Below, piece by piece: positions 46,569 to 54,704 of a stretch of DNA of 64,000 nucleotides. The position numbers and the translations under genes are program-made. Below the pieces are notes generated by a model. That model worked only from the letters and a program-made list of their open reading frames with translations, was not told where the DNA came from and ran no database searches. The number at the start of each line of letters is the position of its first letter. Position 1 is the stretch's first letter. The stretch is from Burkholderia stagnalis (GTDB lineage: Bacteria > Pseudomonadota > Gammaproteobacteria > Burkholderiales > Burkholderiaceae), in assembly GCF_902830275.1 (NCBI RefSeq), contig NZ_CADESW010000004.1, forward strand, positions 362,626 to 426,625. Direction: 5' to 3'.

Positions 46569-48317
46569 TTACGGCATCAGCCGATCGAGCAGCGGCGACC
46601 GGAAGATCCGGTGCGGGTCGTAGCGTTCGAGGGTCGCGCGCGCCGCATCCCAGGTGCTCGACGGCGGCTGGCCTTCACGATGCAGGTTCGGGATCGTCGT
46701 GGCGAGCATCGTGCCGTCCTGCCACGCGGCCGTGTCCGTATAGCCCCAACCCTTCGACCATTCGGGGCGCAGCGTCGCATACGAGCCGGTGTAGTTCGCG
46801 AGCATCCATTGCTCGATCTCGCGATAGAAGCGATCGGCGCCCGGCGTGCCCGGTAACGTCAGGATGTCGAACCACACGGCGATGTCCCACTCCGGATGGT
46901 CGGGGCGCGGCTTGAGCGCGGACAGCGCGGGAACGGCCGCGCCGGCGCCGGCATCGGCCGGCTTGTCGAGACCGGTGACACGGATCTCGACGGGACCGTT
47001 GATCGGATACTCGCCGCGCGCCGTGTATGCGTCGATGCGGTTCTGATAGAACTGCACGAATTCGCTGATCACGCGCTGCACGTCGGCGCGCCGTGCCAGT
47101 ATCGCGTAGCCGTTCGCGGTGACGCGCAGCGTCGTCGGCCGAATGTACTGCAGCACGCTGCGCGACCAGCCCCAGATGTCCCCGCTGAGCGTGAGCGCGA
47201 GACCGGCGGTGGTGATGGCCAGCTGCGTCTGGCCGAACAGCGGCGTCAATTTGCCTTCGCCGCCGACCACGATCCGTTTGACGAGATCCGAGAGGGACTG
47301 CGGGATCGAATCGGAGAACGGATAGTTGTACGGCTGCGTGACGGCGCGCGACAGGAACGGTTTGCTGGGCGTCGGCGTCCAGACCTTGAGCCACGGGTTG
47401 GTCGTGAACGGGAACCAGATTGCTTCCATCCGGCCCGAGCGATCGAGAAACGACGCGATCGTGCGGCCCGGCGTGCCGGCCGGCGCAAACAGTTCGGAGG
47501 ACGGAATGTCGACGAAGCTCTGGCAGCGCAGCCGCTGGTTCGGGCCTGCCGTCAGCGTGACCTCGACCACGAACGCCCGCCCGATGTGCGCGAGGAACGC
47601 GCCGATCTCGGGATCGCTGCGCTCGAACCGGCGCAGCACGTATTGCTGCCGGGCCGAATCGAACACGACCGCGGTCAGCGCGACCACGAGGTTGCTCAGC
47701 GAGCCGTAGGTGTGGCCCGGTTGCAGGGTTTCACCGGTCGCCGGTACGGCGGTGCCGTGCGCATCGATCGCGAGCGCCCCGCCGAGCGTGATGCCGCCCG
47801 GCGCCGGCGCGGCAATCACGCCGAGACCGTATTGCTCCAGCGTCGCGAGCAGCGACTCCAGCGAGACGCCCGTTTGCGCGGTGACGCGCGCCGGGCGTGC
47901 CGACGTGTCGACGGAGACGGCAGTCAGCGACTTCGTCGTATCGAGCAGCACGAGGTTCGCGGCGCCGGCGCCTGGGTCCAGCGTCAGCGGCGACCAGTTG
48001 TGCATGTAGCCGCGCGGGCGTATCCGGTAGCCGTTCGCGCGCGCCCAGTTGACTGCCGCGACGACGTCGTCGGCGGAGCGCGGCGCGGCGGTCCATACGT
48101 CCTGCACGGCGATCTCGCCGCTCCAGTTCTGGAACGCCTGCTTGTAAAGCGGGATGTCGGCCGGGAAGCCGGGCGGCGTCGCGCCGGCCGTCCGCGCGTT
48201 TGCCGCGATCTGGTAGAGCGGCGTCCAGCCGGTGACGACGCCTGCCGCCGCGAGCTTCGCCATGTCGGCGAGGAAGGCGCGACGCGGCGCGGGTTCGTCT
48301 CGGAAGTCGTGACTCAT
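46569..48317 (-). CDS. Tat-exported FAD-linked oxidase, cholesterol oxidase-like (VAO fold)
   Basis: The 582-residue protein begins with a twin-arginine-type signal (PRRAFLADMAKLAAAGVVTG). It has a PCMH-type FAD domain (AVNWARANGYRIRPRGYMHNWSPLTLD) and a long substrate domain ending RYDPHRIFRSPLLDRLMP. The His in GYMHNWSP is where class II cholesterol oxidases link FAD covalently. Such enzymes from Burkholderia oxidise sterols, but the fold also serves biosynthetic oxidations. It is the only minus-strand enzyme in the metabolite locus and has a TGGAG site before its ATG. Its role in the pathway is uncertain. Confidence 0.87.
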   Translation of the reverse strand: MSHDFRDEPAPRRAFLADMAKLAAAGVVTGWTPLYQIAANARTAGATPPGFPADIPLYKQAFQNWSGEIAVQDVWTAAPRSADDVVAAVNWARANGYRIRPRGYMHNWSPLTLDPGAGAANLVLLDTTKSLTAVSVDTSARPARVTAQTGVSLESLLATLEQYGLGVIAAPAPGGITLGGALAIDAHGTAVPATGETLQPGHTYGSLSNLVVALTAVVFDSARQQYVLRRFERSDPEIGAFLAHIGRAFVVEVTLTAGPNQRLRCQSFVDIPSSELFAPAGTPGRTIASFLDRSGRMEAIWFPFTTNPWLKVWTPTPSKPFLSRAVTQPYNYPFSDSIPQSLSDLVKRIVVGGEGKLTPLFGQTQLAITTAGLALTLSGDIWGWSRSVLQYIRPTTLRVTANGYAILARRADVQRVISEFVQFYQNRIDAYTARGEYPINGPVEIRVTGLDKPADAGAGAAVPALSALKPRPDHPEWDIAVWFDILTLPGTPGADRFYREIEQWMLANYTGSYATLRPEWSKGWGYTDTAAWQDGTMLATTIPNLHREGQPPSSTWDAARATLERYDPHRIFRSPLLDRLMP

Positions 48318-49392
48318 GGTGTGCTCCAGTTTTCGGAATTGTTATGACGATCGGAAAGACGACAAATGACGCGTCGGTGCCGGGATGCGGCAAGTCGAGC
48401 AGGAGCGACGCGGGATGAAACCTTGGCGGGCCAGGGTTGAAAAGGCGCTGCGTTCGGCAATGCGCGGCCGCGCATCGTCATGGGCAGGGTATGGAGATTC
48501 GACCGGATATCGTGCGACGAAGCGCTAGCCGCGACGATCGGTAAAAAATAATCGCATGTGAGTATTTATTCCCCATGTTTCGTTTTTTTAAATAAACCCG
48601 GTCGCAATTCGGAATCGGTTGACGATTTGCCTTTTATTTCGCCGGGAAGGGTAGCAACTTGTCTGACGGGTGGCAAGCGATGGAATGGATAAATAACGTG
48701 CGTTTTGGCATGGCTATTTTGTGACGGGCGGCGATTTCGTTATTTGTGGATATTTTGCAACGTCCGTATCGGGTGGCGCCGGGCGTGTTGTTCAGGGATA
48801 TTTTTATTGCCCGGAAGCGTAATCGGCGGCGGGGCCGCAGGGGTGACAGCGGGAATTATGCCGCGCCGTCGCGCAGGTTGAATCGATCGTTGAGAAAATC
48901 GAAACAATTAATTGTCCGGAACACCATGCCCGAGGCCGAAGCCAGGCCGATGAACGGGGAAGCCTTGGTGAAATCCGCCAATTCTTCCATCGAATGGCGT
49001 TTTGCAGACGAAAGTCTCTAGCATGCTGCGCGCGGATAATTATTACAAAATTTCGTGGTAAATAAGAGCGAATATATCCGACGCAAACTGGCGGATCGAT
49101 CGATTTCCGTTCCATGGGCGGTGTCGTTTGAAAATAAATGTCCAGTTAAATGCAAATATTTTCAATCATCGCTATCATACGCGGCTAGGGTATTCATGTA
49201 TCAAACTCAATAGCGTGAATCGTTTCGTTTTTGGTTGCGATTCTTCGCGCTTTCATTCAGCCGCGCTCCATGACTTAAACCGACGTTTCAGCTTCAGCTT
49301 GCAGGGTTCGCCAGTAACGCGAGTAACGCCAGCAACCATCTCAATCACCGCGACGCCGGCCGCATGGCGCCGATCAATACGGAGGAAACATC
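48318..49392. other. AT-rich 1.07-kb spacer
   Basis: This gap separates the oxidase gene and the divergent tandem-thioesterase gene. It is markedly AT-rich from about 48540 to 49250, which fits divergent promoters and foreign DNA. The only coding candidate I support is the 44-codon minus-strand frame at 48856-48990; longer frames at 48746-49021 (plus) and 48804-49115 (minus) lack family resemblance. Confidence 0.5.
48856..48990 (-). CDS. Possible 44-residue small protein
   Basis: An ATG-to-TAA frame encodes a 44-residue peptide starting MEELADFTKASPFIGLASAS, followed by a hydrophobic stretch GMVFRTI and the tail NDRFNLRDGAA. Its first half uses G/C-ending codons typical of real genes, although the surrounding DNA is AT-rich. 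No good ribosome-binding site is visible before the ATG. I do not recognise a family; it could be a small secreted or regulatory peptide, or a remnant of a larger gene. Confidence 0.35.
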   Translation of the reverse strand: MEELADFTKASPFIGLASASGMVFRTINCFDFLNDRFNLRDGAA

Positions 49393-51039
49393 GTGTCTGT
49401 TTCACGCTTGTCATCGGAACGCTCGATCGTCGGTGACGAGGCCGCGCTCGCCGCGCCTGAAGATCAATCGCAGGCGCACGGCGTCTTCTGGATCGCGGGC
49501 CATGAACGCTTGCCCGATGGCGCGCGGCGCGTGGCCGAGCAACTCGGCGCGGGCTGGCGCGTGCGCGAACTGGACGCGGGCGCGCCGGACGAACCGCCGC
49601 CGACCGTCGAATGGCTCGCCGCGCGCCTGCTCGAGCAGATCGTCGCACGCCAGCCGCGCGGGCCGTACCGGCTTGCGGGCTGGTCGTCCGGCGGCCTGCT
49701 CGCGTACGAGGTGGCCACCCAGCTGATCGGGCGGGACGAGACGGTTGAATTTCTCGGCATCGCGGGCGCACCGCTGCCGGCGGCCAACGTGGACGCACGG
49801 CTCGCCGAGTCGATCGCGCACCGCGGCAGCGGCCGTGCAGGCGATTCGGGATGGGCCGAATCGGCGCTCGATCACGCGTTCGCCCATTACGAGCCGTTTT
49901 CGCTGTCGATCCCGGTTCATGTGTTCGAGCTGCGCAGCGCGGGCACGGCCGCCGCAGCGCCGTCGGAAGCCGCGGCAGGCTGGTTGGCGCGGCTTCCGAA
50001 CGGCAGGCTTCATTGCATCGACGCCCCAACGCGGCATGACGCGCCGGGCGCCGTCGCGCAGGCGCTTGCCGACGCGATCGCGCATGCGCTGCGGGACGCG
50101 CGCCGGGCGGCGGACAGCACCGCCACCGACCGCGTGCGGCACGCGCCGGAGCGCCACTATCAACCGCACCTGCCGATTCAACGCGGCGCGCCGGGACGCG
50201 GGCCGATCGTGGTGATTCCGGGCGCGGGCGACAACGTCGCGACGTTCCTGCCGTTCTCGATCGAGGTGGACCCGGCCTGGCCGATTCACGGCCTGCAGCC
50301 GCGCGGCCTCGACGGCGTGCTCGTGCCGCATGCGAGCGTCGCCGCGGCGGCAGCCGCGTATCTGCCCGTCGTCGAGCGGCTGGCGGCCGATGCGCGCGAG
50401 CCCGTGCACCTGATCGGCCATTCGTTCGGCGGCTGGGTCGCGATGGCGCTCGCGTGCCGGCTGCAGGCGAGCGGCCGGCCGCCCGCGTCGCTGACGATCG
50501 TCGACACCGAGGCGCCGGCGTCGGGGGGGCGGCTGGGGCGTCAATACACGTTCACGAGCGTCGTGTGGAACCTCGTCCGCGCGCTCGAAACGGCCACCGG
50601 CCGCCCGCTCGGCATCGCGCACGACGCGCTGTTGCGCGCGGACCGGGCCGGGCAATGGGCGATGCTTCATCGCGGCATGGTCGACGCCCGCATCATCCGC
50701 GGCGCGTCCGGGCCGCGCGATCTGCAAGGCATCGTGCGCGCGTACGGAACTGCCCTGCGCACCGGCTACGATCCGGCCGCCGTGTATGCGGGGGACGTGA
50801 CGCTCGTGCTCGCGGCCGACTTCGACGGCGCGGAGCACCGTCTCGCGCCCGACGACGTGCTGGCCGGCTGGCGGCGCTTCGCGCCGCGCATCGCGCTGTG
50901 GCGCTGCCCCGGCAATCACTACACGATGATCCGGCCACCGCACGTCGAGCACTTCGCGCAATGGTGGCAGCAGCGGGTGCGCGGCGACAGCGGCATGGCC
51001 GCCGCCCCCACGCCCGCGCGCGATCTCGCATCGAACTGA
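49393..51039 (+). CDS. Tandem thioesterase didomain protein
   Basis: The 548-residue protein contains two alpha/beta-hydrolase thioesterase domains. The first (about 25-230) has the nucleophile elbow GWSSGGLLAYEVA. The second (about 265-540) has VVIPGAGDNVATFLPF, the elbow GHSFGGWVAMALA and the late CPGNHYTMI histidine. Tandem TEs usually end large NRPSs; here they form a free protein. It could release or transfer a carrier-bound intermediate. Translation starts at a GTG at 49393 with a perfect GGAGGAAACATC site. Confidence 0.85.
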   Translation: MSVSRLSSERSIVGDEAALAAPEDQSQAHGVFWIAGHERLPDGARRVAEQLGAGWRVRELDAGAPDEPPPTVEWLAARLLEQIVARQPRGPYRLAGWSSGGLLAYEVATQLIGRDETVEFLGIAGAPLPAANVDARLAESIAHRGSGRAGDSGWAESALDHAFAHYEPFSLSIPVHVFELRSAGTAAAAPSEAAAGWLARLPNGRLHCIDAPTRHDAPGAVAQALADAIAHALRDARRAADSTATDRVRHAPERHYQPHLPIQRGAPGRGPIVVIPGAGDNVATFLPFSIEVDPAWPIHGLQPRGLDGVLVPHASVAAAAAAYLPVVERLAADAREPVHLIGHSFGGWVAMALACRLQASGRPPASLTIVDTEAPASGGRLGRQYTFTSVVWNLVRALETATGRPLGIAHDALLRADRAGQWAMLHRGMVDARIIRGASGPRDLQGIVRAYGTALRTGYDPAAVYAGDVTLVLAADFDGAEHRLAPDDVLAGWRRFAPRIALWRCPGNHYTMIRPPHVEHFAQWWQQRVRGDSGMAAAPTPARDLASN

Positions 51040-51221
51040 ACAGGGAAACGGCGCGCCGCCTTCGCGCGTGAGCCGAACGCCTCGGCGCGCGTGGGCGGCG
51101 GCGCGCCGCGGCGCCAACCGGCGCAACGAAGCGTGACGACGCATGACGAAGCGCACGCCGCGCAAGCGCCGGCGTCGGCGTTGCGCCGCTGTCCTCAAGC
51201 ACGCACAACAAGGAGAGTCAG

Positions 51222-52046
51222 ATGGTCGCGATCTTCGCGAAGCTCGGGAAGGTGATTTCGAGCGCCGGCAGCGAGCGGTTCGCATCCGACATGCATGCAT
51301 TGCTGGTCGAATCGGTTCCGCTCGCGATCACCAGGATGACTGAATGGACGCTCGACGAGCCGGCGGGCGAAGTCGTCCACGTGGAATCGCTCGGCACGTT
51401 CGGCGCGCCGCGCGACGACGGACGCGGCGGCGCGCCCGCCGGGCACGTCGGGCGGGAACCGGCCGCGCATCCGCTGCACAAGCGGATCGTGGCCGCCTGC
51501 GACCGGCAGCTCATTCACGTCGATCCGCTGATGCGGCGCGGCAACGGCGGCGAGGCGCCGCCGCCGCGCGCGGGCTTCCAGTGCCATCTCGTGTCGCGCA
51601 AGGCGAATCGCCGCTACGTGATCTCGCTGCATCGCACGGCGTCGCATCGCGACTTCTCGTTGCAGGAGATGTCGTTCCTGAAGAATTTCGCCGATACGCT
51701 GCTGCCGCTCGTCGAGTGGCATGCGTCGACGCGCCGGCACGACGGGCTCGAAGGCGCGACGCCGCGCCGGGCGGCGGAGGGCGTGCCCGGCGTCGAGGCG
51801 CTGCGCCATGAGTTCGAATCGCGGCTCGCGCGCGCGGCGGTCGTCCTCTCGGCGCGCGAAAGCGAAGTGTGCCTCGGCCTGCTCGCGGGCAAGATGCTGC
51901 GCGAACTGGCCGGCGAGCTCGGCGTCAAGGAAAGCACGATCGAGACGTACATCAAGCGCGCCGCGGTGAAGCTCGGCATCAGCGGCCGGCACGGGCTCAC
52001 GAAATGGATGATCGACGATTGCGTGCCGTGCGCGTCGGCGGCGTGA
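51222..52046 (+). CDS. Orphan LuxR-type regulator, paralogue of 53540
   Basis: The 274-residue protein has a sensor-like N-terminal part (about 1-190, including CHLVSRKANRRYVISLHRTASHRDFSLQEMSFLKNFADTLLPLVEWHA) and a C-terminal LuxR HTH (LSARESEVCLGLLAGKMLRELAGELGVKESTIETYIKRAAVKLGI). I see no AHL-binding domain motifs. It is clearly paralogous to the product of 53540-54442, and both end in a GRHGLT-W-MDD/LDE-like tail. AAGGAGAGTCAG precedes the ATG. It probably activates the surrounding biosynthetic genes. Confidence 0.88.
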   Translation: MVAIFAKLGKVISSAGSERFASDMHALLVESVPLAITRMTEWTLDEPAGEVVHVESLGTFGAPRDDGRGGAPAGHVGREPAAHPLHKRIVAACDRQLIHVDPLMRRGNGGEAPPPRAGFQCHLVSRKANRRYVISLHRTASHRDFSLQEMSFLKNFADTLLPLVEWHASTRRHDGLEGATPRRAAEGVPGVEALRHEFESRLARAAVVLSARESEVCLGLLAGKMLRELAGELGVKESTIETYIKRAAVKLGISGRHGLTKWMIDDCVPCASAA

Positions 52047-52269
52047 CGCGTGGTGATGCGCGGTGATGCGCGGTGACGTTGGGGGCGGCTGCATCGACGA
52101 AGCCGGATCGTCGCCCATGTCCCGGCTTTCCGTTGCAGACATTCCGGCGCACGGGTGCTTCAATCCACGTTCCGGGCGAATCGCCCGGCACGCCGGCTGC
52201 TCCCGCCTGCCTTCCGCGCGGCGGGGCGCGGCCGTTCACCTCCCGTCACCGCTCGCCTGGAACCGCTTC

Positions 52270-53475
52270 ATGCACGAATCGACCGCTGCCGTGTTGGACG
52301 AATCGACCCTCGACTTGCGCGTGCTTCATACGATCCGCGCGTTTCGGCACCTGGCCGCGCGCCTGCCGGCGCCGATCCGTCTGTGCCTGTTCGCCGACGC
52401 ATCCGATCGGCCGGCGCCCGGCACGGGCGATGCGCAGCGGTTCGTCGCGAGCGCGCTGGCCCGCCTCGGCGCGCACGACGTGCGGTTCGACCCGGACGGC
52501 GCGGCGCGGCTGTCGTCGTTCGAACTGTTGATGAGCCGGCGCATCAGCGCGGCGTTCGACTACCGCTACGACGGGTTCGAGTCGCCGGCACGCATGGTGA
52601 GCGCGCAGCGCGCGGCGGAACACTTCGATTTCGACGCGCTCGGCGCGGGCATCGAACGGGTGCGGATCCTGCGCGAAGCAGGCGTGTCGCTGTCCGCGTA
52701 CGCGAGCGGGCGGCCCGACCGGCCGGCGGTGGTGATCGCGCTGCCGTGCGGCATGCCGCTCGACCTGTGCCGGCCCTGGCTCGACGCGCTGGCCGAGCGC
52801 CACTTCGTGCTGACCTGGGAGACGCGCGCGCTGTTCGGCGCGTGCGACGCATTCGACTCGGCCCGCACCGGCATCGACGCGCAGGTCGACGATCTGTTCG
52901 CGGTGATGGACCGCTTCGAGGCCCGCCGCGCGCACCTGATGGGCCTCTGCGGCGGCGCCGTCGTCGCGTTGCAGGCGGCGGTCGCGCGGCCCGATCGGGC
53001 CGCGTCGCTGAGCTTGTGGTACGGCGATTACAACCTGCCTGACGAAACGCTGCGCACCCGGCATCAGTTGAACTACGCATGGCTGATGGAAACCGCGGCG
53101 CAAGGGCGCGATGCCGCGCGCGATCTGCAGCGCATGTGCGCCGATCCGTCGACGCTCGTCACCGTGCCCGGCGAGATCGCGCATGCGGCGCTCTATCCGT
53201 ATGCGAACGCGGAGCTGATGTATCGCTATGCGAAGCTGAGCGACGCGCTCAACAAGGCCGACGTGCTCCAGTTGCTGCCGCGCGTGGATTTGCCCACGCT
53301 CGTCGTCGCGGGCGACGACGACGACGTCACCGGTTGCGGCGGCTCGGTGTTCGTCGCCGGCCGGATTGCCGGCGCGCGGCTCGAAGTGGAGGCCGGCGGC
53401 AGCCATCCGAAGCTGTTTCGCGCGTCGCCCGCCTCGGCGCAGCGCGCGCTGCAGTTCCTGGCGCGCCACGCATGA
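52270..53475 (+). CDS. SyrC/CmaE-like aminoacyltransferase (alpha/beta hydrolase, Cys nucleophile)
   Basis: The 401-residue protein has an alpha/beta-hydrolase core with VVIALPCGMPLDLCRPWLDAL and the elbow LMGLCGGAVVALQ, where the nucleophile is Cys (C227) rather than Ser. The late LVVAGDDDDVTG and GGSHPKLF carry the Asp and His. SyrC and CmaE are such Cys-type acyltransferases; they shuttle an aminoacyl group between carrier domains of the A-T proteins SyrB1 and CmaD and the NRPS. A threonine-type A-T protein follows at 54705, which supports the match. The start is uncertain: ATGs at 52117 and 52270 are possible. Confidence 0.72.
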   Translation: MHESTAAVLDESTLDLRVLHTIRAFRHLAARLPAPIRLCLFADASDRPAPGTGDAQRFVASALARLGAHDVRFDPDGAARLSSFELLMSRRISAAFDYRYDGFESPARMVSAQRAAEHFDFDALGAGIERVRILREAGVSLSAYASGRPDRPAVVIALPCGMPLDLCRPWLDALAERHFVLTWETRALFGACDAFDSARTGIDAQVDDLFAVMDRFEARRAHLMGLCGGAVVALQAAVARPDRAASLSLWYGDYNLPDETLRTRHQLNYAWLMETAAQGRDAARDLQRMCADPSTLVTVPGEIAHAALYPYANAELMYRYAKLSDALNKADVLQLLPRVDLPTLVVAGDDDDVTGCGGSVFVAGRIAGARLEVEAGGSHPKLFRASPASAQRALQFLARHA

Positions 53476-53539
53476 GCATGACGCGCGTCGCGCTGCGTGG
53501 CGCGCGCGTTCAGGTGCCCGCGCTTGAAGTGCCGCCGCC

Positions 53540-54442
53540 TCAGGTGCCGAGGCGGGGCGCTGCGCAGCCGCGCCGTGCGCTGCTCGTGCCGCCGCATGCT
53601 TTCGCGGATCCGGGCGCGGCCTCCGCGCCGGCCGTTTCGTCGAGCATCCAGCGCGTGAGGCCGTGACGCCCGCCGAAGCCGAGCTTGACGGCCGCCCGTT
53701 TCAGGTAGGTCTCGACGGTGCTTTCGCGCAGCGCGAACCGCCCGGCGATGGCGGGCACCGTGTCGCCGGCCAGCAGCGCCGTGCATGCCTCGATCTCGCG
53801 CGTCGACAGCTTGACGCCGGCCTGCCGCAGGCGGTCGGTGAACCGCCGCGCCAGGCGTTCCCGGCCGGATTGCGTCGCGGGCGGCGCGGCGGCGGCCGGG
53901 CGGGCGGCCGGCGGAGCCGCATCGAGCGCCGCGACGTGGCTTTCGACGATCGGAAACAGCACGTGCGACAGCTCCTTGAGGAAGGTCCGCTCGTGTGGCG
54001 CGAAATCGTCGAACGTGTTCGCGCGATACAGCGAGATCAGGTAATAGTGACCCCCCTTGCGAGTCGCGAGGTGGAATTGCGCGCCCCGCAGCGGCACGAT
54101 CGCCGCCTGCGCCAGGAAGAAGCGGTCGAGCAGCGCGCGGGTCGGCCCGTGGCCGGCGAGCGTGTCGTCGACGTGCAGGCGGCTCGGGTCCGGGCGCGGC
54201 GGCATGGGCGGCCCGTATGCGGCGGCGGGCGGGCCGGCCTGCGCGAGCGCCGCGCCCACCGCGCCGAGGCTGCGCACCTCGAGATCGCCGTGCGGCGCGC
54301 CGTCGGCCGCGAGTGCCGAAATGCGGATCTCGTCGACGGGGACCGCCGCGGAGATCAGGCTGTACAGCATTCGGGGAAAGCGTCGGCTTCCGCTGCTCGA
54401 GATCGCTTCGCCGACGTGTGCGAACAGTCTGTTGAACTCCAT
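53540..54442 (-). CDS. Orphan LuxR-type regulator, paralogue of 51222
   Basis: The 300-residue protein shares layout and sequence with the regulator at 51222: an N-terminal sensor-like part (FHLATRKGGHYYLISLYRANTFDDFAPHERTFLKELSHVLFPIVESH) and a LuxR HTH (LSTREIEACTALLAGDTVPAIAGRFALRESTVETYLKRAAVKLGF). No AHL-binding domain is evident. The ATG at 54442 follows AGGAATCC. It is divergent from the Thr A-T gene, and two 20-bp dyads lie in the shared promoter region. SalA/SyrF-type LuxR regulators of syringomycin genes are a functional parallel. Confidence 0.88.
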   Translation of the reverse strand: MEFNRLFAHVGEAISSSGSRRFPRMLYSLISAAVPVDEIRISALAADGAPHGDLEVRSLGAVGAALAQAGPPAAAYGPPMPPRPDPSRLHVDDTLAGHGPTRALLDRFFLAQAAIVPLRGAQFHLATRKGGHYYLISLYRANTFDDFAPHERTFLKELSHVLFPIVESHVAALDAAPPAARPAAAAPPATQSGRERLARRFTDRLRQAGVKLSTREIEACTALLAGDTVPAIAGRFALRESTVETYLKRAAVKLGFGGRHGLTRWMLDETAGAEAAPGSAKACGGTSSARRGCAAPRLGT

Positions 54443-54525
54443 GACAGGATTCCTGATGAGACGTTGAAGCTGCGCTTGCGCGCATGGCGGCCGGCATGAT
54501 TTAAACACCCGGCCGCGCATGCGTC

Positions 54526-54545
54526 TGTAACGGATAGCCGGGACA
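54526..54545. promoter_or_regulatory. Candidate LuxR-type operator, copy 1
   Basis: TGTAACG and CGGGACA flank a 6-nt spacer; the right arm's reverse complement TGTCCCG matches the left arm at five of seven positions. The spacing equals that of copy 2, 65 nt away, in the region between the divergent LuxR gene and the Thr A-T gene. The arms resemble the syr-syp box half-site TGTCCCG. Confidence 0.4.
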
Positions 54546-54590
54546 ACCGACGAATCGCAGGTCGCCGAATCCGGCCCGGCGCGCGGCGAC

Positions 54591-54610
54591 TGTCCCACTT
54601 TTCTGCGACA
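54591..54610. promoter_or_regulatory. Candidate LuxR-type operator, copy 2
   Basis: TGTCCCA and TGCGACA flank a 6-nt spacer; the dyad matches at six of seven positions and extends to CTGT-N14-ACAG. It lies 95 nt before the A-T start codon, a suitable place for activation of the A-T/pump operon by one of the two LuxR-type regulators. Confidence 0.45.
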
Positions 54611-54704
54611 GACAGCGCGCGGCGGCGATGGTCAAATCGACGCTCCGACGCTTGAAGCGGTCGCCGGCCCTGGCGATGCGCCGTCCGTTGAAAAGGGGAT
54701 CGCC

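Noticed and set aside
48746..49021. 91-codon plus-strand frame as a gene
   Set aside because: It has no recognisable domain or convincing start, and overlaps the better-supported 44-codon minus-strand frame.
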